From Darksidea phi (Eukaryota; Ascomycota; Dothideomycetes; Pleosporales; Lentitheciaceae): DNA of 64,000 nt. This document shows positions 1 through 10,655 of the stretch, piece by piece. The stretch spans positions 1 to 64,000 of the forward strand of contig JASJFT010000133.1 in NCBI GenBank assembly GCA_030770425.1, in the 5' to 3' direction. Made by a program: the position numbers and the translations under genes. The notes beneath the pieces were generated by a model that was not told the DNA's origin, searched no databases, and saw only the letters and a program-made list of their open reading frames with translations. Positions within the stretch are counted from its first letter, which is position 1. Each line of letters starts with the position of its first letter.

Positions 1-479
1 AAGAATCCTTAATAATAGCTATTTAGATAAATTAGAAGAGATTACTTACTTCCTATATATAGTATATAAGCCTAATAGACTATTAAGAAGTAAGAAAAGA
101 AGCTAGATAAAAGTTATATAGATTTTCTTTATAAAAGATAAATACCTTTTTAAGAAATTAACCTAGAATCTAGCTATCTAACGAGTAGTTAATAATTCTA
201 ATATTTAGAAGGCTTTAGTATAGGAAGTTTATTAAGCGTTATATTATTAAGGTATCTAAGAAACGTTTATAATAATTTAGTATTAGTTTTAGTAAAAGAA
301 CTAGTTTTAAATAGTAGTAAAAGAGCTTCGGAGCTATTTTAAGTATTAATAGAAATAAGATAATAGAATAGAAGAGATACTTAAGATTAGTAACCTTAGG
401 GTTATATAGAACTAATAGACTATTAATATTATCTATATATCTATTAGTAAAGAAGAAGTTTAGTTCCTTATAGTCGCGC

Positions 480-1130
480 GCGAATATCTATTAGAATAGA
501 TTAAAACTAAGGCTTTAAAGGATACTACGTCTAAAAATATTATAAAGTTTATCTATTAAGATATTATTTACTAATAGGGAGTATTCTTCTAGCTAAATAT
601 TAATAAAGGGTCTAAGAATAGGTTAGTAGTTAAAGTATTAGCTAAGTACTATAAAATATATAGAATCTAGATATCTTTATATAATTTAAAGGTATAAGAC
701 TTAATTAAGAGAGATTACTAACTACTAGTTATTATACTAGTAAAACTACTAGATTACTAGTTAGAGAACCTACTATTAGTATTATAGACTAATAAAGTAA
801 TAGTCCGATACTTAACTAGGTATATACTAGCTAAGCTAGTAATAGAAATTTAATCTATCCTATTAATTAAACTTAATCTAGAATTATAGTAGATACTTTT
901 ATAGAATAAAATAGTTTTAACCTTTAATTTACTTATACTTTAAGTAAAATAACTTAAATAAAAGGATAAAAAACTAGTAGAAGTAATTAGTTATATCTAG
1001 TAGTATAGGCTTAAGACGGCTAATTAATAGAATTAAGTAAAAGGTAATTAGAGTAACCTAATAGCTAGAGATTTAGTTCTTATTTAGAATACTATTAGAG
1101 CTAATAATTAATTAGTAAAATAGAAGTTTA
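480..1130 (+). pseudogene. Ty3/gypsy integrase relic (RIP-mutated)
   Basis: Read through the stops, the plus strand gives the order of a gypsy-type integrase core and its C-terminal flank. There is a segment matching the region that leads into the central catalytic Asp, then a match to the conserved A-Y-H-P-Q-x-x-G-x-x-E-R-x-H block (about 690-720), then the W-rich and R-x-S-x-x-x-T-P block. Almost every Trp, Gln and Arg codon that RIP can convert is now TAG or TAA. The start of the element lies beyond the window. Assignment rests on residue pattern only. Confidence 0.45.
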
Positions 1131-4100
1131 ATAATAGGTAGCTAGAACCTTATTATATAGTAAAGACTAGAGTAGAGTACTTATACTATAGGCTTATAGA
1201 GCTTAATAGAACTCTATTTACTTATACTATATATAGTAATTAGTTAAAGTAGTTCTATTAGAGAAATTCTAATAATAAGGTAATAGAGATATAGAGTAGA
1301 CTAAAACTAATTAAAGAAGACCTATTAATTAATAATTATTATCTAATATTAAAAGCTTTAAGGTATAAAGAAGTTAAAGAGCTAAATAAAGATTACCTAA
1401 TAACGCGAGCGTAGGCTAATCGTACGAAGTTTCCTATAATAAAAGTACCCTTAATATAGAAGTAAGCTCTATTATTAAAGATTATTATCTAATAGTCTAT
1501 AGCTAGACTAAAGGTTAAAGAGATAGAAGATTAGATAACTAGTAGTAAATTAAAAAGTAGTAATAAAGAGTAATTAACTAGAGGATAATTAATTTAATTA
1601 AAAAGAAATTATAGGTCCTAAGCTATAATTAGGACTATTTATTTATTTTAATTTCCTAGTTTTTATTTCTTATTATTATTATTATAGACCTAGCGGAGAA
1701 GGATTATTAGTAATAAGGAAGAAATAGATTAAAAAGTAAAATTTTAAGAGCTATAAGCTAGTCTATAGAAGTCCGAAGACTATATAGAAATACTAAGAGC
1801 TAGATATAAGAAGCTATAAAGAGGAGAACTAAGAGTCGATTACTAGTTAAAGAAGTAAAATCTAGAAAATCTATATAGTCTAAGTAGTAGTAGTACTATT
1901 ACTACTACTATAGTCTCTACCGTTACTATAGTCGTTATAATAGATATTCTTAGAACTTTTATTCTTATCTTTATTCTTACCCTTATTCTTAGATAACTAA
2001 TAAGGAATTATTAATATATTAGAATCCTTTAATATCTTATTAGTAGTATAAGCTATAGTAGATAGGTTAGACTAGATATAAGGGCGATTAAAATTTAGAG
2101 GTAATAGCTAGTTAGACTAAATTAAAGAACTATTTTAATACTAGTTCTAGTACTTATATTATACTTAGAGCTTATACTATTAATATTAGTATTTAATTTA
2201 CTCGTACTACTTTTACTTAATATTATTAAAGCCGCTCTATTTAGACTTAGATAATTATTAAGAATAGCTAAAAGATTAAAGATAAAAGTACGATTTAATC
2301 GACTTAGCCCTAATAGACTTATTAAGGAGCTAGATTATAGAGTAGTATAGAGGAGAGCTTAAAGAAGAGTTTAATTAAAAGCCTAGTTAAGAGTCTAAAG
2401 GGGAGCTATTAGTATAAGAGCTAGTTAAAGAAGCTTAAAAGGGAGGGTAGTATAGTCGTATCTTACTCGAGTCTATAATATTACTAAAGTTAATCTTAGT
2501 AAGTAGATATATAGTACTAGTATTACTTTATCTAATAGATTAGTAGATAAAGATAAGAGAAGGAAATTAAGAATAACTTATAAAATATAAAGTAGAATCT
2601 TAAATTCCTATTAACTATATAGTTAGTATAGGATCCTTAGATTATTAACTAATTATTCTAGTATATCTATTAATAGCTAGTCTAGACCTTACTAGCCTTT
2701 AGATTAGTATACTAATTATAGACTAGGCTAACTCTACTACTATAATCTTAGATCTAGAATATATAATAGTATATACTAGTCTAAATATTCTATAAATAAA
2801 AATCCCTCTAGATCTCTAAATCGAAGAAGTTATAAATAGTTATACTATCCTCTATAAGGAAGTTAGAATTATAAATAATAATAAGGTTATACTAAGCTAT
2901 ATACTAGATAGTATTAGTATATAGAATAGTCTTTAAAGGGATACTCCGACGCTCGATATTATAAAGGTATTAGTTAAAATTAATCTAGAAAGCTTAATTA
3001 ACGATTTAATTAGCCTATAGGATTATTATTAATAAATTAATATAGGTAATAACTAATTAAAAAAAGAAAAAACTTATACTACTTTAGAATAGTAGTATTA
3101 GCTATTACTAATAGATAGTTATAGAGCTTCGATTCTTAATTACCTTTTTTACCTCCTAGAGACTAGTTAGGAGGGTACTAGCTACTACTACTATTACTAG
3201 AGGTATCTATAGTAGTACTACCTATAGATAGGTCGATAGTAATACTCTTACTAAATATAGCTAAGAGGAGAAGTAAGAGACTTAAAGACTAAGAAGTTAG
3301 AGACTTAAAAGACTATTAGACTAGTAAATAAGAAGAGTAGCTATAAAGAGAAGATTAAAGAGTCTAAGAGAGTACTAGAAAGGACCTTTTATATACGTTT
3401 TAGCTAGTTATTAGCTATAAAGAAGTTAAAGTAAGAGTATTTAAAGACTTACCTATAGATATTATTATAAAGTTACTAGGTAAGAATTTAAGGGCTATAT
3501 AGAGATAAGAGAGTCTATTAAAAAGCTAGACCTAGATTAGAGACTAATTAATTTTATAATAATATATCGAACTAGTTAGAGAAAGCTTACCTTTATAATT
3601 ATACTAACTTACTATTAAAAGTTTTAGATAGAGAGAGATATTAAGATTAGACTATAGTCTATTTACTAAGAAGGAGGGAAATAAGAGACCTACTAATAGC
3701 TCCTTAAGACTATTTAAAGGTAGAGATTACTTAAAAGAGGGTCCTTAATAGGCTAGTAGTAGGGTTTACTATTAATAATATACTAGTATTATATAGAGTT
3801 ACTTAATTAGGTAGTAGAGTTTAAGAGGGCTAAGCTCTTTTAGTTAGGAAGAAAAATATAGTATAGTAGTAAAGGGCGCCTCCTAATCGAGCGTTAAAGG
3901 CTTAAGTAAGCGGCGAAACGTTAGACTAGACTCTAAAAGAATATTATCTAGAAGAGTCTTTAACTAGTATTTATTATCTACCCTATTATATAGTAGATAG
4001 AGGTAATAGTTTAATTAATTAATTTTAGCCGTCTATTCTATTAACTCTTCCCTTCTATCCCTCTAACTATAGGTTATAAGCTCTACTACTCTATCTCTAA

Positions 4101-4259
4101 TATACCTATATACTATATTAGTTAAAACTTTAAGTAGAGGTTAATATATATATACGAGGCTATATAGTATATTAAATAAATAAAGTATAAAGATATAAGT
4201 TATAAAAATTACTAGAATTAATTCTTCTATTATAGAAGTTATAGTATAATTACTTTTTA

Positions 4260-5350
4260 AACTTTATTATTAATTTACTAGAATCTAAGAATTTTAAGGA
4301 TAATATCTACGATATAGTACTAATACTTATTAACTACTTTTTAAAGCTAGTCTAGTATCTATTTATAATAAAAAATATTACTATAAGTATATTAGTCGAT
4401 TTATTATTTATAGAAGTATTTATTAAGATCGGACCTCTATTATTACTAATCTCGAACTAGAATTCTATCTTTACTAGTAAATTCTAGTTAGATATATACT
4501 TTTATTTTAATATTAAATAATAAATAAGTATAGTCTTTTATCTATAGATAGATAGCTAAACTAAATACTAGAATTAAAAGCTTAAAGTATATCTATAAAT
4601 ATACTTAAACTATTAGTAAAATAATTAGTATTAGCTACTTTTAATAGTAGAATACGTATATAACTTTATAATTTATTTAAGTTATAGTATATACCCTATT
4701 AAGATTATAATAGATATTAAATCTAAGAATTTTAATAATATAAAAAATAAGTATTAGCTCTATTAACTATCTAGTAACTAAAGTATAAATAAAAAGATCT
4801 TAAGTATATATTAAAGTATTATTAACTTTCTAACTAGCTAGATATAATAGTTTTCTAATACTTAAAATATATTAATTTATATTTAGAAGAGCTAGTAATA
4901 CTAGTATAACTTAAAAAGAATAAGTAAGTATTTTATTATTAGTAAAAAGATAATTCTAAAGATTATTAATATTAAGACTAAGTATCCTTTAAAGAAGCTA
5001 GATATAAAGTACTTAGAACTCTTTACTATTTAAATTAAGTATAAGAAGCTAAGCTACTAATTTAAACTATCTCTATTAATATTTTAGTTATATTCTATCT
5101 TCTATATATCTCTTTTAAAGAAATAGATAAAGTTAAGAGAAGATTTAAACTTTAAATCTAGGTTTATATAGTATTTAAAGCTTAATAATAATAATTAATA
5201 TAAAGTTAAAGCTATCCTTATCTATAAGATAGTATATAATAAGAAACTCTTTTTTATAAAATAGTTAAATTAGCTATATAAGAATAGTATAGAGAAGTCT
5301 AAAGTCTTTTTTAATAATTATAAAAAGATTCTCGCGGAATATTAAATAAA
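4260..5350 (+). pseudogene. Ty3/gypsy pol relic: integrase, GPF motif and chromodomain
   Basis: The plus strand retains, in order, a piece resembling the integrase D-R-G-S-x-F block with the following H-P-Q-T-D-G-Q region (about 4,425-4,560), and a GPF/Y-like segment with the usual I-H-P-x-F-H-x-S-L-L ending (about 5,005-5,110). A stretch then resembles a chromodomain (about 5,200-5,310). All are riddled with stops from C-to-T and G-to-A changes. Integrase, GPF and chromodomain in this order mark the 3' end of pol in the chromovirus branch of Ty3/gypsy. It is a separate copy from the element at 14,541-21,589. Confidence 0.45.
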
Positions 5351-7079
5351 TCTAAATAATTAAATATTAGATTACTTAAAATAAAAAGTTATTAAAGAAG
5401 TATTATAAACTTTATAAAAAAGTAATAATATATATAAAAAGTTCTAAAGGGATAAATTATATAAGTAATATTAATATAAAGAAGAGATTAAGAGATCTAG
5501 TTAAGAGATATTTTTAGTCCTTTACTTAAGAGTTACTACGTAAGTAGAATAATTAATTAAGAAAAGATTACTATTTATATTAATAATAAGCTATAGTTTA
5601 AAGAATTTAATAAGACTAGTCTTTAGATATTATAGTAATAGATAAGACGTATATCTAAAGAAATACGTACTTAAAAAGTAATTAGTAAAATTAAACTTTT
5701 AATATAGATATTTATTCTATTTATATATCTAATAATATTTATTAAAAAAAAATCTTAATTAAGTATTATATAGTTTAAAGACGATCTAAGTAAGCTTTAT
5801 ATACTAAATAAGAAGTTTTTAAAAAAGCTTTATAATACCTCTTTTTAAGAGATAATAAATATTATACCTCTACTAATAATATTTCTATTAAAAATATTAA
5901 AGCTATAATAGTACTAATAATACTTATAATTAGTAGTTCTAAAGGGTATACTAATTAAAGAGTTATACTTAATAAAGTAAGTCTTATAAATAGTAGAGAC
6001 TATAAAGTTAATAGATACTAGATAGCTAATACTATCTAGTCTATACTAAAGAAATTAATATAGAAAGCTATTAGGAAGATAGTAAAATATATCTAATAGT
6101 ATTAAAAGTTAAGCTTATATATTATAGCTAGAGTCCGATATAATTCTACCTTATTACTAGTATTCTTAATTAAATACTTTTACTTAGCTTTATACTAGTT
6201 CTAACTAGTATTAATATTAAAAATATAAAATTATATATTTTACTAAATCTTCTTAAATATATTAGAATCTATATCCTTATTATTATAAGTAGTTTAAGTA
6301 TTATAATACTAGATATACTTAATAATAAAGATAAAAAGATTAAAGTAGTAGTAAAAAGTAAGCTTAATCTATATAAATTATTAGTAAAATTATATTAGTA
6401 AAAAGAGAAGAAGACTAGTATATACTACTAAGTAGGTCTAATAGTAAACTTTATACCTACTATAGGTAGTATAGATATTAGTCTTCTAATACTAGTTACT
6501 TAAAGTAATCTAATAGAGCTTAGCTATATTAAACTTCTATATAAACTAGAAAAGATAGTTTATATACTAATAATATATAAGAGAAGACTAAGATTTTAAA
6601 TAAATAGAAAGAGTATAGATATACTTAGAAAGAGTAGTATTATTATACTAGCTAGTAGAGGTAATTATAATAAGAGATAGGATCTTAAGAGTATAAAAAA
6701 TAAAGTAAAAAAATCTAGAAGTAGATATATCTTCTTATACTTATACTAAAAGAGACTATTTTATATTTAAGCTAATAGTATTCTAAATACTTACTAGTAA
6801 GAGTCTAAAATATAGAAATAAAGATATTTAAAGAGATATAATATATAATAATTTATTATCTTTTAGATAAATATCTATAAAGATATAAATAAAATTTCTC
6901 TTACTAAAAGAGCTATAGATAAATAAGTAATTTAATATAATTATAAATTATAATAAATAGTAACTAATAATTATTAAATATTACTAGATTATATTATTAT
7001 AATAGATATTAAGACTAAATTAAATAAAGTTTAAACTAGTTCTAAAGTATTTATAAAGATATTATAAGTAAGTAAAGTA

Positions 7080-7480
7080 ATTATAAAAATTATATTTAGT
7101 AAATAGCTCTTATATAAAGATAATAAGTATTTATTAAATAAAAGTTACTAAAAATTATCTATAAGAGAAGTAATAATATTATTACTACTAGTATAAGGAC
7201 TTATAAGAATACGTATAGACTATAAGTTATAAGAGATAATAGATAAAAGTTATAAATATATACTAATAATAGACTAATACTTAAATTATATATACTTTTT
7301 AGCGAAATTAACTATATATTATAAAATTAAGATTAAAGACTACGAAGTTAGAAAGACTATAAAAACCCCCTATTAAGATAATAGAGTATAATATAGATAC
7401 TAAATATCTAAAAGATCTTCTCTATAAAATTATTTTTTTTTTCTTAAAAATAGAGTTTTTTAGAAGTATAGATACTTAGG
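7080..7480 (+). pseudogene. Ty3/gypsy reverse transcriptase relic
   Basis: The plus strand still reads as the N-terminal palm of a gypsy reverse transcriptase. A stretch corresponds to the S-S-P-x-x-x-P block. A C-I-D-Y-K-like segment corresponds to C-V-D-Y-R, followed by the F-x-K-L-D and I-R-I-K-x-x-x-x-x-K-T blocks. The expected tail (P-F-G-L and the catalytic Y-x-D-D) is not visible downstream, so this is a truncated as well as RIP-mutated fragment. Confidence 0.5.
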
Positions 7481-7584
7481 TAAACTTTTCTAAAAAAAAG
7501 TAAGAAGACTAATAAAATATATCGTAGTAAATAACTCTTTATAAGAGCTAGAATAGTTCTTAAAAAAAGAGAAGACTATATTAT

Positions 7585-7745
7585 ATCTACTTCTACTAAA
7601 GAACTTCTAAATTATTATTAACCTAGCTATAGTTATATACCAGACCCTATATAGTCCTATATTCTATTATTATATCTTCTTAAGAATTCGTCTTATCTCT
7701 ATCTAAATATAATCCTTTTACTACCTTAGTATTTCTATATCTATT
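7585..7745 (-). repeat. Dispersed repeat copy A (pair with 13,950-14,110)
   Basis: The reverse complement of this interval aligns well with 13,950-14,110 over about 150 bp, with differences mostly of the C/T and G/A kind. It lies just beyond the minus-strand gag relic and is probably a later part of the same gag region or its flank. Confidence 0.55.
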
Positions 7746-8199
7746 TATCTATACGTACCTTATAAGCTCTAAATCTTCTTATTATTAAGAAACTTCTTTA
7801 ATCTTATTTTACTTACTAGTATTATATTACTCTTTAAGTATTAAGTTAGTTTTTAAGATTTTATTCTTACTTTATCTAATTATATTTATATATTTAATAC
7901 TCTTCTAGTTATTTATATCTTTTTATTTCTTATTATACTTTTTAATAAAGTATTCTTATATTCTATAGTATAGATATACTTTTTTATCTTAATATTATCT
8001 TATTTTATTTACTAGAATCTTCTATAACTTCTTATCTTATTTATACTTTTTATTCTTTAGATATTTTTTTTCTTAAACTATATTAATATCTATTTTATTA
8101 TAATCCTTATAATAATCGTGTTTCTAAGCTACTTATTCTTTTTTATAGACTTTTATTAGTTTTATAATATTTTATTTCTTAAGTATTTATTTATATAGT

Positions 8200-8900
8200 T
8201 AGTTATTAATATAAATTATTATCTTAATTAATTTTACTAGGTTATCTAATCTTTTAAATCGAGTTAATTTATTCTTAATTAATTTCTTAAGTTTATTATA
8301 ATATATAACTATAAGAGGAGTATTATTCTAATTAATCTTATACTATAGTTATTTAAATTTAGTAATATATACTTTTACTAACTTTATTTATTTTAACCTT
8401 TAGATCTTATACTTTATTTATTAGATCTTATTAATATTTCTAAAGATTATATATATCTATTCTTTAAAGAAGTTCTAGTTTTTAAATATTATCTTAGTTT
8501 TATTATATTACTTTATTAGGATTTCCTTATTAGCTATATAATTATCTATTAAAAACTATATCTATATTACTACTTTTTCTAATATATATATACCTATAGT
8601 AAGAATCTTATCTTAATTATTAGTAAATATAATAGAATTAAACTAATAGTATAGATCTATTTATATAAGGAATAGCTTTAAGCCTTTCTTATCTCTATTA
8701 TATTTTTTAGATATTAGAATCTTAGTCTTTTTACTAAATCCTACTTATATCTCTTTTAATAATTTATAAAGTAATATTATAGCTTACTATAACTCTAGTA
8801 TTTATATTACTTATTATTAAATAAAAGCTACTAGGTTTATTATTAAAGTCTTAATTATACTTTCTCTAAAAGTATTATATAAGCTAGATAAAGTTATTAT
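8200..8900 (-). pseudogene. Ty3/gypsy gag relic (minus strand)
   Basis: The plus strand is T-rich here. Its reverse complement reads as a retrotransposon gag-like helical region, including a block equivalent to Y-x-x-x-F-x-x-L, W-N-D, and F-Y-x-G-L-K-x-x-I-K-D-E-L (about 8,240-8,370). It is interrupted by many RIP stops. The orientation is opposite to the reverse-transcriptase relic just to its left, so at least two elements are mixed in this island. A second, plus-strand copy of the sequence next to this gag lies at about 13,950-14,110. Confidence 0.45.
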
Positions 8901-9529
8901 ATTAATATAATCTTAGTTTAAGATAGTTAATATATTATATATTATATATATCTTTATATAGAATTCGGATTAAAGCTAATAGAATATTTATTATATTATT
9001 AGTTTTTAATAGATTAAGATTAAGTTAATAAATTCTATTACTAGAATAACTATTTAGGAAAAGATCTAATCTTATTTATAAGTATTAGATAACGAACTAA
9101 AGATTAATTATAAAGAGTTAAAATAGAAAATCTAAGAGATTCTTTATTCTCTTATACTATTCCTTATAGCTAAGTAATAAGCTAGAATAAGCTTCTACCC
9201 TAGACTCGTCTAGACTTATTATTCTATTAGATAAGTTAGAATAAGCTCTTAGCTTTAACCTATCTAAACTTATTTTATTATATAATATTAGATTACTAAT
9301 TAAATCTTTTAAGCCGAGCTTTTAGCTTTCTAAGTACTCTATACTTATTAGTCTATATAGGATATTAATATATATATAAAAAGAGTAAAATACTTAATAT
9401 TAGCTTATAGAATAAAGGGTAGCTAATACTAACTTTATTTAATATAAGTCTTAATATATAGTTTAAAGAAAGGGAGTAGAATATAAAAGAGAAGAATTAC
9501 TAGAATTAAGAAATATAAACTAAGAAAGA

Positions 9530-10185
9530 TAAATTAAAAAAGTAGTATTTATTTATTATTTATATTAAATAGCTATATATAAAGATATAAAAGATTATTT
9601 ATATAATTAAATACTATATACTATATAAAGTATAATAAGTTAATTAATCTTCTATAATAAGCCGAATACTATCTACTAAACTATAATTATTAATATTAAT
9701 AATATCTCTAAGGAAGTAAAGGGACGTTTAAAGAAGAAGCTATAAGGACTAGAATTAAAGAATAAAAAGATAAGTTAGTAGATTTAGATAATACTAGAAT
9801 ATTACGTCTTCTTATCTTCGATAGTAAGGTCCTTCTTTAGGTACTTAGTATAGTATATTCGTATTAATATAGGAATATAGCTAACTAGTAATATAATCTT
9901 AACTCCGGCGAATAAGACCTTTATTCGCGATTAGAATATAAGGCTACGATAGATAATTAGTAATACTAATCTAGATATCTAATTCTTCGAGTCCTTAGTA
10001 GAGTATAAAGGATCCGAATGGCTGGCGAACGCCCTAGTAATCAAGGCGGCAATACAGGAGTAAGGGGGAGGGGAGCCGGCGGAGTTTCGTGCTAGAATCA
10101 GAAAAGTTCTCCAATTGTCATGTGATCAAACTGTGTGATATTTGCCTGTAGGTCTCGGTCGAGACACCTAATAGTTAATAATTAA
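9530..10185 (+). repeat. Left arm of ~650-bp inverted repeat
   Basis: The reverse complement of this interval matches 23,575-24,222 along its length. The left part (to about 10,015) is RIP-mutated like its partner. The right part (10,016-10,185) is not mutated, while the partner arm is. For example 10,145-10,163 (reversed) reads ctcgaccgagacctacagg against cttaactaagacctatagg at 23,591-23,609, so both CpA and CpG sites have changed in the partner. Confidence 0.8.
9700..10063 (+). pseudogene. 3' end of an unidentified repeated gene
   Basis: Within the left repeat arm the plus strand reads as the C-terminal end of a protein. The final unmutated part runs in frame from about 9,990 to a TAA at 10,061-10,063 and includes EWLANALVIKAAIQE. 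Upstream the same frame is broken by RIP stops. The homologous sequence in the right arm (minus strand, ending near 23,692) is mutated throughout. I do not recognise the protein. It could be a transposon-encoded product or a duplicated host gene. Only the 3' end is seen in both copies. Confidence 0.4.
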
Positions 10186-10441
10186 AAGTGACCGCCCCTA
10201 CGTTATGTATATACCTTAATTTTTCATTTTTAAGTCTTGTTATTTGGCTGACTTCCGTGACTCTGTTGAGTTGATGACTACATGAGATATCGTATTGTGC
10301 CGTCTTCATCAGAACTTCACGTAATCTGCCCCTCGACCTTCCCAGTCCTGCGGGAGTAGTCAAACCTATCAGCGGTTACTTGTACGCTGCGCATACCTGG
10401 CTTAAGGCGAAAACGTGCCTGAATCCAAAGAATAACCCGGA

Positions 10442-10545
10442 GCGCAGGCTATCGGGTGAGTGGTGGGCCGGTGCGGCTGAGCGCGGGCTATCGAGTGAGT
10501 AGTAGCTCGTTTCGCTCGGTTCCAGGGCCGGTGCGGCTGAGCGCG
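10442..10545. repeat. Short interspersed direct repeats upstream of HET gene
   Basis: A 21-bp GC-rich unit (10,465-10,485) recurs exactly at 10,525-10,545, and a second unit at 10,442-10,461 recurs with one change at 10,481-10,500. They sit in the 470-bp spacer between the RIP boundary and the HET gene start at 10,656. Nothing else identifiable is in that spacer. Confidence 0.7.
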
Positions 10546-10655
10546 CCGTGGCATCTCCTGTGCACCCAGACAACAGAGAGTTCTCCTACAAGACCTACCA
10601 AACATCCGGGTGACCTGCTAGAGCCGCTTTCGCTGATTGCTCACCACGGTTCGAC

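Larger units (their letters stand above)
1..10015. repeat. RIP-saturated AT-rich island 1
   Basis: The stretch is extremely AT-rich and full of TAG/TAA. The dinucleotides CA and TG are almost completely missing: the first several lines contain none. This is what repeat-induced point mutation leaves in Pezizomycotina (C to T, mainly at CpA). No reading frame of useful length survives. Several segments still read as mutated Ty3/gypsy protein on one strand or the other and are listed separately. The remaining parts (about 1,600-4,250, 5,350-7,050 and 9,000-9,500) hold nothing I can name. Composition changes sharply at about 10,016. Confidence 0.9.
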
